In this document: piece by piece, positions 17,304 through 25,402 of the stretch | Layout of the letters: each line of letters begins with the position of its first letter | Position numbering within the stretch: the first letter of the stretch is position 1 | NCBI GenBank assembly: GCA_963790575.1 | Contig: CAWBPD010000002.1 | Span: 62,001 to 126,000, forward strand | DNA length: 64,000 bases | Reading direction: 5' to 3' | Source: CAVTSA01 sp963790575 | Lineage (GTDB): Bacteria > Chloroflexota > Dormibacteria > Dormibacterales > Dormibacteraceae | The notes under the pieces: model-generated | Databases searched by the model: none | What the model was told of the DNA's origin: nothing | The model's input: the letters and a program-made list of their open reading frames with translations, nothing else | Program-made: the position numbers and the translations under genes

Positions 17304-17963
17304 ATGACGGCGCCCGCGGCAGGCAGTGGCCGCCCCATCCGGGTTCTCATCGTGGAGGACCATCCGGTCATGGCGGAGGCACTGAGCGCCCTCCTCCAGC
17401 GCGAGGTGGACGTGGAGGTGGTTGCCATGGCCGTCACCCTCCGGGATGCGCTCCACCTCGTCAGCGATGCTTGCCCGGACGTCATCCTGGCCGACTTCAG
17501 GCTGCCCGACGGGACCGGCGCCGATATCGCTGCCGCCGTCCGTCACCGGCGGCCGCGGCCGTCCGTGGTTCTGCTCTCTGCTGTCGACACGGTTGCCGCG
17601 CTTCTCGCTGCAGTCGAGGCCGGCGCCAAAGGCTACCTGCTCAAGTCACGCACGGCGCCCGAGGTGCTGGACGCGGTTCGCAGAGCCGCTAGGGGAGAGA
17701 TGCTCATACCGTCATCGGTGCTTGCCGAATTGCTGGCGCAGCGTGGCCAACAAGCCGTGCTGCTGGGTTCGCTGAGCGCGAGGGAAAGGGAGGTGCTCAA
17801 GCTGATGGCACAGGGCCTCGACAACAGCCAGGTGGCAGAGCGGCTCGGCATTCGCTACGGCACCGTTCGGAGCCATGTCCGCAACCTGATCTCGAAGCTC
17901 AACGCGCATTCGAGGATGGAAGCCGTCGTCCGGGCGGAGGAGCTTGGCCTAATCGAGAGCTGA
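17304..17963 (+). CDS. NarL/FixJ-family response regulator
   Basis: 219 residues. The receiver domain runs over residues 12-130 (VLIVEDHPVMAEAL; phospho-Asp in VILADFRLPDG near residue 64; Lys in KGYLLKSRT). The LuxR-type HTH at about 155-215 reads LSAREREVLKLMAQGLDNSQVAERLGI and TVRSHVRNLISKLNAHSRMEAV. It is transcribed away from the GAF histidine kinase with about 90 bases between starts, a classical two-component arrangement in which the regulator probably controls both genes and perhaps the stress cargo of the element. Confidence 0.92.
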   Translation: MTAPAAGSGRPIRVLIVEDHPVMAEALSALLQREVDVEVVAMAVTLRDALHLVSDACPDVILADFRLPDGTGADIAAAVRHRRPRPSVVLLSAVDTVAALLAAVEAGAKGYLLKSRTAPEVLDAVRRAARGEMLIPSSVLAELLAQRGQQAVLLGSLSAREREVLKLMAQGLDNSQVAERLGIRYGTVRSHVRNLISKLNAHSRMEAVVRAEELGLIES

Positions 17964-18242
17964 GGCGTCGGGGAGGGTGGCGAAGAGGGTGGGATTGGGA
18001 GGTGGCTGAACTGACATCCCGCCTGTGCGCCGGCCTCTTCAGCGGGTGAGCGGGTGCACGCTCTTGTCGGAATGCCGCGGACCAGATGGACGTGTTTCTC
18101 CGGTTGATGGCGGGGCGGGTCTGAGGCTGCCAAGGGCTGAGCGGCATGACGCCGTTCTTTTGTCAGCCCATGCGACTCGGGCGTCGCAACCGTTGCTGGG
18201 CCTACAGACGGGGGTAGCGGCTTATCTCGACACTACATGCTG

Positions 18243-18289
18243 TGGTGGTCGGGTACGGAGTCGAACCGTAAACCTTGGGATTAAGAGTT
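18243..18289 (-). other. tRNA-Lys(CTT) 3'-half relic
   Basis: Read on the minus strand, this gives an anticodon loop CTCTTAA (anticodon CTT), the 3' anticodon-stem strand TCCCA, variable AGGTT, a perfect T arm (TACGG-TTCGACT-CCGTA), acceptor strand CCCGACC, discriminator A and an encoded CCA. The 5' side does not continue: the bases before the loop do not pair and no D arm follows. A 3' half that starts at the anticodon loop is what tyrosine-integrase elements leave as a displaced att site, so this is an old integration scar rather than a working tRNA. Confidence 0.7.
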
Positions 18290-18379
18290 CAGCTCAAGCG
18301 AACGTCGTGCCCTGGTCGCGAATTCCGCCAGGGTGCGCCGGACTGCGCAAGCGCGATGGACGGGGCGCTGGTTCTGTTG

Positions 18380-18646
18380 TCAGCCGAAGCCTTGGCTTGT
18401 GGTGCTTGCGAGGTCGTGCGCGAACTCGACGGCCCAGGTCCCTTCGCGGAGGGGGTGGACCTTTACCCAAGCGTGACCTTCCGATTCGCTAAGTTCGAGA
18501 GTGCCGGCACATCCGGGCATGTGGAGATGCCAGTGGTGGCTTCCAGGGCGACCCGCGAGTTCGCGGTGGCTCACGAGGATGAGCCCGTGGCTCTGGCACT
18601 TGGATAGCGCGTCCTCAGCTGGTATCGCGAGAGGCAATTCGAGCAA
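18380..18646 (-). CDS. Small hypothetical protein
   Basis: An 88-codon frame whose central part, HHWHLHMPGCAGTLELSESE followed by AWVKVHPLREGTWAVEFA, looks like a real small beta-rich protein family seen in actinobacteria. It has three His in HHWHLH and a Cys that could bind metal. No function is known to me. The first 30 residues are poorly convincing, so the true start may be internal. It stands alone in a gene-poor interval and could also be a decaying gene. Confidence 0.38.
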   Translation of the reverse strand: MLELPLAIPAEDALSKCQSHGLILVSHRELAGRPGSHHWHLHMPGCAGTLELSESEGHAWVKVHPLREGTWAVEFAHDLASTTSQGFG

Positions 18647-19031
18647 GCTGAGTCATCGTAACGCTGCTGGCGTTGCCCGCTGCCCGGCCTTGCGGTCCGG
18701 AGCCGCGAAGACGCCGACCTGCGCGGTGCTGGTGCGTGTTGGCGAGTGTCGTTCTGAACTTGCAGGCCATGAAGCGGGTGTCGTTTCGGGTCGTGGGAAC
18801 GGACTGGATTGCGTGTCGTTTGTGAGCCCGTTGTGAGCCCGCGCGGGCGAGGGTGGAGGGACTCGACCTCGAAGGGCCAGATCCGAAGTCTGGTGGACCG
18901 ATGGAATCGGCGTCTTTGAATTCGCTCCAATCACCAGACACGCCAGAGGCCGCGCATTACGCAGCATGACGAATTGCAGGGCATCTGTGCGCGACGGTGT
19001 TGGCTCTAGCGGCGTTCGATCATTGGTTGAG

Positions 19032-19083
19032 GTGCGGCGGATCGTCATTGTCGGCCCGGGTGGTGCGGGAAAGAGCACAGCCA
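19032..19083 (+). pseudogene. P-loop NTPase start fragment
   Basis: GTG 19032 opens RRIVIVGPGGAGKST, a near-perfect beta1/Walker A start of a small adenylate-kinase-like or 'topology modulation' NTPase. After GKST the frame no longer resembles that family (expected LARRLGE...), although it stays open to 19298. This is the truncated 5' end of a lost gene. Confidence 0.45.
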
Positions 19084-19342
19084 ACGCCTTTCCCACGTGG
19101 TGTTCCGAGTGCGGCGCGGAGGGTCCGGAACCCGCGTCGGGTTCGGATTACCGGTGGCGGACACCCGAAGGGCCGCGCCCAGTCCGAGCGTGGGCCGATC
19201 CGAATTCGACGTCGAACGTCTGCTCGCCCACGCATATGACAGGAGTGCCGGGTTTGGGCGTCGCTGGAATCCGCAGCTCGCCGCCGTATCGTGTGTGATG
19301 TCGGAAGCTTCGGAGTGGTCTGGCGACGGAGGAGGTGAGCTG

Positions 19343-20104
19343 ATGCCCAAGACGGTGATGGGGTGTCTTGAGCTGTTTGTCGTCGTAATCGCGGGTGCGT
19401 ACACGCTCGTCCACATCATCCTGGGCGAGGCTCACCCCGTCTCTGATGACGGCTGGGGCTGGGCCCTGCTGGCGCTGTTCGTGATCGCGCTCATTCTGGC
19501 CTTTGTCCGCTATGCGGGAGAGCGGGCCGGCTTGGCACCTCGCACGGACGAAGCGTTTCCCGAACCGTCGATCTCGCGCTTCTTCCTCGGATCCGGCTCG
19601 TCCGCGCCGATGTGGTTCGTCCTCCGCATGGACGTCGGCGCCACCTGGCTGTCGGCTGGGCTGGAGAAGATCAGGTCTCCTCTCTGGGGCACCAGCGGCA
19701 CGGCCATGAAGGGTTTCGTGGGGGCGGCGCTGAAGCAGAGCTCAGGGGCCAACCCGGGCGTTCAAGGTTGGTACGCGTGGTTCCTTCAGCACGTCGTCCT
19801 GAACGCCCCTGGCTTGTTCTCCTTCGTTATCACTTGGGGTGAGTTCCTGGTCGGTTTGGGGGTCCTGTTCGGTGTGTTGACCGCCATCGCCGCCGCCTTC
19901 GGGGTGCTCATGAATCTCAACTACCTGCTCGCCGGCACAGTCAGCATCAACCCGATTGTGGGCGCGTTCGGACTCTTCCTCGTTCTCTCCTGGCGTGTCT
20001 GCGGCTGGATCGGTGGCGACCGCTGGCTGCTGCCGGCGCTCGGCATGCCGTGGAAGCAGGGAGCCATGTTCCAGTCGCAACCCCGACAGGCAGCCAGCCC
20101 CTGA
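19343..20104 (+). CDS. DoxX/TQO-small-subunit-like membrane protein
   Basis: 253 residues, six or seven hydrophobic segments. The N-terminal part has helices at about 5-25 and 37-57. The DoxX-like core starts at about residue 95 with MWFVLRMDVGATWLSAGLEKI and continues through HVVLNAPGLFSFVITWGEFLVGLGVLFGV (about 150-180), AFGVLMNLNYLLAGTVSINPI and a last helix near 215. ATG 19343 has a strong GGAGGTGAG site and the longer upstream frame is noise. DoxX-type proteins act in the membrane in thiosulfate:quinone oxidoreductase or in redox-stress complexes. Together with the PPOX gene it suggests a redox role for the island. Confidence 0.82.
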   Translation: MPKTVMGCLELFVVVIAGAYTLVHIILGEAHPVSDDGWGWALLALFVIALILAFVRYAGERAGLAPRTDEAFPEPSISRFFLGSGSSAPMWFVLRMDVGATWLSAGLEKIRSPLWGTSGTAMKGFVGAALKQSSGANPGVQGWYAWFLQHVVLNAPGLFSFVITWGEFLVGLGVLFGVLTAIAAAFGVLMNLNYLLAGTVSINPIVGAFGLFLVLSWRVCGWIGGDRWLLPALGMPWKQGAMFQSQPRQAASP

Positions 20105-20624
20105 ATCGCTCACTAGCGTTAGGGGTAGGATCTCGCGGCGGGGAAGAGTGACTGCAGCCGGATCGTTGGCCCGGGCCCCAGGTCCATGCCGAGCGGGCTG
20201 TTCCGATACGGTGGCGGCGCCCGGCTCGGGAGGTACGAGGGACGGTGATTGCTGAACAGCCGTCAAGAGAGCACTGGTCCCTAGGCTAGGCGGACCGCGT
20301 GTCACCCTGGCCCTCCTGTCACCGGTCGAGGCCACGACCTTGCAGGGCGGGAAGCCGCCTCGAAGGGTTTACTTTACGATCCTGTGCCGTGACGGGTTCG
20401 GCTGGCGCCTTCGTTTTCATCCCACCGCCTCGGCTGCGCCTGAGTGAAGGGTGCCGACGAGGCGCTCGACGGAATCGACCATTGGTACGACTCGGCAGTC
20501 AAGCGGCGCCTTGGTGAGTCTTGTGGGATCCGATTGCGAACCTGGCCCTCGGAGCATGGATTCGAACCGCGAACGGGCGGGTAGGCGCGGTGCCTCATAT
20601 AGTGGGGCTGAGCGTGACCAGACG
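20105..20624. other. Intergenic interval, nothing firm
   Basis: No gene is supported between the DoxX-like and PPOX genes. A tRNA-like T-loop string near 20554-20575 was considered and not accepted because the stem does not pair. Confidence 0.3.
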
Positions 20625-21059
20625 ATGAGCAGCGAACCGCGCCAAATGGAGGAGCTCTCCAGAGCCGAATCGCTCCGGCTCCTCGGCACCGTCTCTTTCG
20701 GGCGCGTCGGGTTCACCGTACGAGGCATGCAGGCCATCCGTCCCGTCAATCACCTGATGGAAGGCGAGAGGGTCATCATCCGGACCCGTGAGTGGTCGGA
20801 TCTGGTGGCGGTTGCAAGCGGAGGCGGTGCCACCGTCGCCTACGAGGCGGACTACATCGACACCGAGCTCCACCTCGGCTGGAGCGTCATCGTGCGGGGT
20901 CAGCTCCAGGCCGTTTCCGACGCGGACGAGGCGGCCCGTTACAGGGACCGGCTGTCGAGCTGGGCCCCCGGCCGGAGGGACGACGTTCTCTTTATCGAGC
21001 CGGTGTTCGTGAGTGGAATCAGGCTCGTTGAGCCGACCGCAGGCCCGTCCGAGGAGTGA
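20625..21059 (+). CDS. PPOX-class flavin-binding split-barrel protein
   Basis: 144 residues. The pattern is that of pyridoxamine-5'-phosphate-oxidase-like split-barrel proteins found in actinobacterial dormancy regulons: MEELSRAESLRLLGTVSFGRVGFT near the N-terminus, AIRPVNHLMEGERVIIRT, VAYEADYIDTELHLGWSVIVRG around residue 90, and a closing WAPGRRDDVLFIEP. Related proteins bind FMN or F420 and reduce diverse substrates. The ATG at 20625 gives the family N-terminus. It is monocistronic here. Confidence 0.85.
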   Translation: MSSEPRQMEELSRAESLRLLGTVSFGRVGFTVRGMQAIRPVNHLMEGERVIIRTREWSDLVAVASGGGATVAYEADYIDTELHLGWSVIVRGQLQAVSDADEAARYRDRLSSWAPGRRDDVLFIEPVFVSGIRLVEPTAGPSEE

Positions 21060-21657
21060 CTTCCGGCCTAGCGCACGTTCCCGTCGATTTCTTGAGCCCT
21101 CGTTCGCGTGCACTCCCTCGCGGCGTTGCCGATCGAGAGCGAGGGAAGCGCGATGGATTCGCAATCGAAATGGCCCCACGGTAACCGACCGTGAGTTGCA
21201 ATCGCTTTAGGTCGCAGATTCCGAGACGGCGTGACCCATAGGAAAGAAACGTCGACTTCACCGTCTCTTGAATCTCCCTCAGCCCCTCGATCGGTGTAAG
21301 GGTCGAAAGGCCTCCCACATCGGGGACCTGCGGGTGGGATACGACGTCGCCAGCGCTCGTCGCCGCAAGCGCATGTGGATGTCGAGAGTTCGGTGCGCAT
21401 GAGCGCCTCCTTGCGCTGTCGTGGGAACATGGAACGTTCCGGCAGCGGGGTCCGCCCAACAAGTCGCAGGCGAGGGGTGATTCAGCCGCCTGGAAGGTTA
21501 GCGCACACTCAAACAGTGTCGTCCGGTGCAACCTAACCCAGAAATTTCACGGGGGGCGCTGAGGGAGGGGGCGTAGGGGAAGGAAAGGTACCTGGCCCGA
21601 ACTGGGAGAATGCGGTTGCTGAAGGCCGATTCGTGCAGCCGAGGAGGCACCTTTCAG
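21060..21657. other. Interval before the IS1380 remnant
   Basis: No gene is supported. The left end of the IS1380-family element should lie between about 21540 and 21657, but with the right end deleted its inverted repeat cannot be defined by comparison. Confidence 0.3.
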
Positions 21658-22316
21658 GTGAAGCGTAGCAGCACTCGTCGCCCCTCTTTCGCAGTCACCA
21701 CCGACGGCCACGGCCTCGTCAATCACGCCGGTGCCGCCGCACTCCGCGAGCTTGCCGATCGGCTCGGCTACACCCAGGCCCTTTGCGACGGCCTCGATCC
21801 ACGGCGTGCGCCTCGCGCCATCCACCATCCCGGCGCCGTGCTCACCGATCTCGTCGTCAGCATCGCCGACGGCGGCGACTGCCTGAGCGATCTCTCCGCT
21901 CTCCGCGATCAGCCCGATCTGTTCGGCCACGTCGCCTCCATCCCCACCGCCTGGCGCCTCATCGAACGCCTCCAAGAGTCCGACCTAGACCGCCTCCGCG
22001 AGGCGCGACGACACCTCCGCCAGCGAGCCTGGCAGAGCGCCGGCAGCCCCGAACTCCTGGTCCTCGACATCGACGCCACTCTGGTCACCGCGCATTCCGA
22101 CAAGGAGCGCGCCTCGGGCAACTACAAGCACGGCTTCGGCTTCCACCCCTTGACCGGTTGGCTGGAAGCCACCGGCGAGGCGATGGCCGCCATCCTGCGT
22201 CCGGGCAGCGCCGGCTCCAACACCGTCAAGGACCACATCGAGGTCTTCGAGCTGGCCTGCCGGCAGCTCCCGGAGTGGGTGCGCGATGACCCCATGCTGG
22301 TGCGCTGCGACAGCGC
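21658..22316 (+). mobile_element. IS1380-family transposase, 3'-truncated remnant
   Basis: From GTG 21658 (GAGGAGG upstream) the frame reads RPSFAVTTDGHGLVNHAGAAALRELADRLG, SIADGGDCLSDLSALRDQPDLFG, LVLDIDATLVTAHSDKE, YKHGFGFHPL and VRCDSAG. This is the IS1380 transposase order with two of the DDE-region acidic residues (D in LDIDATL and D in CDSAG). Homology stops immediately after DSAG, about 219 residues in, where FtsK-like sequence begins. The C-terminal half and the right end of the IS are therefore deleted, and the element is dead. Confidence 0.85.
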
Positions 22317-22934
22317 GGGATGGAGTTCAACGCGTTCCGTGACCTGCCGCACCTGCTGTACCCGGTGGTGAGCGAGCTGGAGGACCGCGAGATCGCGTTC
22401 GGGCTCGTGGGCCAGGAGATGGATCGGCGGCAACGGATGTTCGAGGCGGCGGGCGTGGAGAGCCTGTCGGAGTGGAATGCGAACCACCCTGGTGGGGAGC
22501 TGCCCTGGGTGGTCGTCGTGGTGGATGAGTTCGGCGAGCTCAGGGCCGCTGATGCCCCCCGCCAGAGCGTAGAGCGTGGGAGGCGGGACGCCGTACACGC
22601 TCTGATATCGCGAGCGGGTCGCATCGGCCGGGCGGTGGGCGTGCACCTGATCGTGTGCACTCAGCGGCCGGATGCGGACACGGTGACGCCTCAGCTGCGG
22701 GCGCAGCTCCCGGCGACGCTGGCTCTGCACTGCGTGACGGACACGAACTCGCGGGTGCTGCTGGACAGTGCTGCGGCCGCCGATCTGCCACCGCGACCTG
22801 GGCGGGCGATCTGGCAGTGGGACCGGCAGGTCGAGGTGCAGCTGCCACTGCTGGAGAAGGCGGTGGCGCGGGCTCTGCTGGCGGCCTCGAATGGTCGGGA
22901 CGCCAGCGTGGAGGAGCAGGCCGATGCTGCGTAA
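22317..22934 (+). pseudogene. FtsK/SpoIIIE-type (TraSA-like) DNA translocase, N-terminally truncated
   Basis: About 205 residues of the C-terminal half of an FtsK/HerA translocase domain. GMEFNAFRDLPHLLYPVV corresponds to the strand after DPK. Walker B PWVVVVVDEFGEL lies near residue 60-75, then SRAGRIGRAVGVHLIVCTQRPDADTVTPQLRAQLP and the LLDSAAAADLPPRPGRAIW sensor region. The Walker A half is missing, replaced by the IS1380 remnant. In actinomycete elements this single protein moves double-stranded DNA between cells; without its P-loop it cannot hydrolyse ATP. Confidence 0.82.
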
Positions 22935-23168
22935 CAGCCATCGCCGGCGTGCAGGCAGATTGCCAGGCGAGGGCGGTCAAGGGCGCGAAGCGCCGAAGGG
23001 GACCCTTGACCGCCCGGTGCAGCTCGCTCCCAGCCTGATCCCCTGGGCCGCCGGGCCGGATGGACCCGACGGTCCACAGGTGAATCTTGGCCTGGGGGTT
23101 GGGCACGGGGCGTGTATCACCGTGCCCTCTGTGTCCAGGAGCGTCCGCGTTTCGGGGGGTGAGTGGTC

Positions 23169-24280
23169 ATGACGGATGAGGCTCAGACGCTGCGGGTGCT
23201 CTCGATGGGGCTGGACACGCTGGTGTTCTCGGCGCTCGGGGAGCTGCGGGCGGATGTGGTGGGCGAGCTGGAGCGCTGGCGTGATCAGGCGAAGGTCGAG
23301 GACGGCCGCCTGGCGCGGGTAACCCTGCCACGGAGTGGGACACCCTTTCTCGCGAAGGATCACGGAGCGCGTGGGTACAGCTACGTGCTCACGTCGGACG
23401 ACATGGACGTGACGGCGTGCAGCGGGAAGGACTTCCCGCCGTTGCGGGTCGAGCTGCGCTCGTCCTTCCTGCACTCGATGACTCCGGGGCCGGCGGTCGC
23501 GCGGGTGGTGGAGATTCTGACGAAGGACTTCTTCGTGAGGGAGCCGGAGCTGCTGGCGTCCCGCGTGGACCTGTACGCGGACCTCCAGGGCTGGGACCTG
23601 GGACCGGGCGACATGCGGCGGTTCATCACGCCAGCTACCTTTCGCAAGGGGCACTACGAGTCGGACGTGCACCAGGGTCGGCGCCTGAGCGGTTTCCAGT
23701 TCGGCAAGTCCGAGGTGGTGGCGCGTGTCTACGACAAGACGCTGGAGCTCACCAAGAGCGGAAAGCGATGGGTCTGGGACATCTGGGGGGACGCGGCCGA
23801 CCCGGACCGGCCGGTCTGGCGGTTGGAGTTCGAATTCAAGCGTGAGGCGATCAAGCGCTTCCAGTTCGCGAACGCGAACGAGGTGCTGGGGCTTACAGGA
23901 CCTCTGGCACTATGCGACTTCGACCTGGCTGAGCTACCGGACGCCTACGGCGGACGCGCGAGAGCGCCGCTGGCCCGTGGATCCGATCTGGGAGCAAGTG
24001 CGGTTGATCGAGATTGTGCCGACCATGACCGGCCTGGTGCGACAACGGGAGAAGGAGCTTAGCGAGGAACGGACGCTGCGGCTCATGCAAGGTTGCCTCA
24101 CGTCGCTGGGGGCGCTGCATTGGCTGGTGGGCCTTTGGTGACGCGTGGGACCGGGCGCGGCCCTTGGTGGCCGCTCAGTTCGAGGAGCGCGGGCGCTCGT
24201 TCTCTGCGATGGCGCGCGGGAAGGCGGCGCGGCGCATCGGCGTGACGGTGCTCGACGCCGCCGTCGAGGATGTGGCGTGA
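23169..24280 (+). pseudogene. Replication initiation protein (Rep_trans-like), twice frameshifted
   Basis: ATG 23169 opens a Rep with VELRSSFLHSM, SRVDLYADLQGWDL (the R-D-x-x-D motif of replication initiation factors), VVARVYDKTLELTKSGKRWVW and WRLEFEFKREAIKRFQFANANEVLGL. At about 23896 a one-base shift moves it to another frame (QDLWHYATSTWLSYR ... DPIWEQVRLIEIV). A second shift near 24130 gives FGDAWDRARPLVAAQFEERGRSF and the stop at 24280. Family length (about 370 residues) is reached only if both shifts are ignored. It is either a pseudogene or carries two sequencing errors. Confidence 0.72.
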
Positions 24281-24292
24281 TCGAGGGGGGTG

Positions 24293-24538
24293 ATGGACGT
24301 GGACGTGATCCAGTTACGCACGGAGCTTCTCTCGGATGGGACAGGCGGCCAAGTCCGGGAATCTCAGTTGGGCGTCGCGCAACCGCCCACGTTGACCGAG
24401 GGTCCAGTGGAGGACGCAGCGAGCATGCTGGTCGCGCAGGCCGTGGCTCAGGGGAAGGGTGAGACGGTGACGGACCCGGATATTCTGAGGCGGCTGTCGG
24501 AGATCGTTCAGGAGGTCAACCGGCGACAGGCGGCGTGA
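24293..24538 (+). CDS. Small hypothetical protein next to attR
   Basis: 81 residues, beginning MDVDVIQLRTELLSDG, with a C-terminal helix DPDILRRLSEIVQEVNRRQ. GAGGGGGG lies just upstream of the start. It directly follows rep and ends 55 bases before attR. In the excised circle it would lie immediately upstream of, and in line with, the integrase gene, so it could be part of an integrase control unit. There is no helix-turn-helix motif, so calling it a directionality factor would be speculation. Confidence 0.5.
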   Translation: MDVDVIQLRTELLSDGTGGQVRESQLGVAQPPTLTEGPVEDAASMLVAQAVAQGKGETVTDPDILRRLSEIVQEVNRRQAA

Positions 24539-24591
24539 GCGCAAGCCAACGGGTGCAACTCCGACGCCATGACGTTAACTTCCTACCACTA

Positions 24592-24604
24592 TGCCCGTGA
24601 TAGA
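24592..24604. other. attR of the serine-integrase element
   Basis: The right junction reads TGCCC-GTGATAGA. The left arm (CTA) is element sequence, and the right arm GTGATAGACGGC is host gene coding for AVYHG on the minus strand. It matches attL at 8214-8225 except for one extra C. Confidence 0.75.
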
Positions 24605-25298
24605 CGGCGTCGAAGCGGACCAGGGTCATGAAGAGGCGGATGTCAGCCTCGGTGATGGTGTCGCCGACCAGGTAGCGCCGCCGCTGGAGCCGTGATGAGA
24701 GCCCATCGAGACGGCGGAAGAGGCGCTCGTACGCGTCTTGGTAGGCGTCCTGCGTGTGGGCGAAGCCGGCCCGGTAGACGCCGTTGTTGACGTCCTCGAA
24801 GACGCCCTCGCTCACCTCGTCGATCTCGTCCCGTAGCGGCGCCGGATAGAGGTCGGGCGCGCCCGGGCGGACGTGGGCGCTCCACTGGGTCTCCAGGTCG
24901 ATCGTGATCTGGGGGTAGTCGTTGGTGACCAGTTTTCCGGACGGGACGTCGACGATGCCGGGGACGCTGATGCCACCGGTGTACCCGGGCTCCCGGGCGG
25001 CGTAGGCCTCGCCCAGGAAGTGGATCCCGAGCACGGGGTCGACATCGCCCGGATCCAGGGTGAAGCGCCACGACCGCTCGTCCTGGATGGGATCGGTGAC
25101 GGCGAGCGAGATCGCCCGCTCCAGCCCCAGCAGCCGCCGCACCGTGACCGCGCGGCTTGCCCAGGGACAGGCCCGGGAGACGACCAGCCGGTACCGGCCG
25201 GGCTCCACTGGCCAGCCGTCGCGGCCGTCGGCGGTGATGCGATCCGTGAAGCGGTTGGGGGAACGCTTGAACTCGGCTCGGGGGGCGGTCTCGGTCAT
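24594..25298 (-). pseudogene. Glutathionyl/mycothiolyl-hydroquinone reductase, N-terminal fragment
   Basis: 235 residues from ATG 25298. The thioredoxin-like domain carries the nucleophile in SRACPWASRA near residue 45, then SVPGIVDVPSGKLVTNDYPQI (SNE-like position). The start of the helical GST domain follows, with YLVGDTITEADIRLF and TLVRFDAVYHG. It then runs into element sequence and a stop at 24516. The missing 96 residues are at 7925-8215. The family reduces glutathionyl-hydroquinones; in a mycothiol organism the thiol would probably be mycothiol. The active-site domain is intact, but half of the hydroquinone-binding helical domain is lost, so activity is doubtful. Confidence 0.9.
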
Positions 25299-25346
25299 CC
25301 CGGCCCAGCCTAAGAGCCCTGCCCGTCCACCCCCCCGAAAACGGCC

Positions 25347-25402
25347 ATCTGTCGAGAGATGTCACGCCCAGAGCCCCGGATTCGGGCCATCTCTCGACAG
25401 AT
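25347..25402. promoter_or_regulatory. Paired inverted operator-like sites upstream of the SDR gene
   Basis: CCATCTGTCGAGAGATG (25345-25361) and its exact reverse complement (25388-25404) flank 26 bases. Each contains the near-palindrome ATCT-S-TCGA-S-AGAT, and the two centres are 42 bp apart, four helical turns. They lie between the divergent hydroquinone reductase and SDR starts. This is the layout of two cooperative repressor sites or a DNA loop. Confidence 0.6.

Larger units (their letters stand above)
17964..19342. other. 1.4-kb gene-poor interval with relics
   Basis: This stretch contains no full gene I can support strongly. It holds a tRNA-Lys 3'-half relic (18243-18289), a possible small gene (18380-18646, minus) and a broken P-loop fragment (19032-19083). 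The relics suggest past insertions and deletions within the element. Confidence 0.45.
8216..24593. mobile_element. 16.4-kb integrative element (decayed, AICE-like) inserted in a hydroquinone reductase gene
   Basis: The boundaries are set by the split host gene and the matched att sites. Contents from left: large serine integrase, broken restriction-nuclease-like gene, small membrane protein, Hsp20, desaturase, SPFH and NfeD, response regulators and histidine kinase, a relic tRNA-Lys 3' half, DoxX-like and PPOX proteins, then IS1380 remnant, FtsK-like fragment, frameshifted Rep and a small ORF. An integrase, one FtsK-type translocase and a Rep together are the hallmark of actinomycete integrative and conjugative elements. 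Here the translocase has lost its Walker A half and Rep is broken, so self-transfer and replication are probably gone. Excision may still be possible because the integrase is intact. Confidence 0.85.

Noticed and set aside
20550..20600. Possible second tRNA relic (GGATTCGAACC string)
   Set aside because: A T-loop-like string exists, but the T stem has a mismatch and a wobble, there is no CCA and no anticodon arm; likely chance.
23169..24280. Programmed frameshift in rep
   Set aside because: No slippery heptamer or downstream stimulator is evident at either break, and the neighbouring genes are also decayed, so mutation or sequencing error is simpler.
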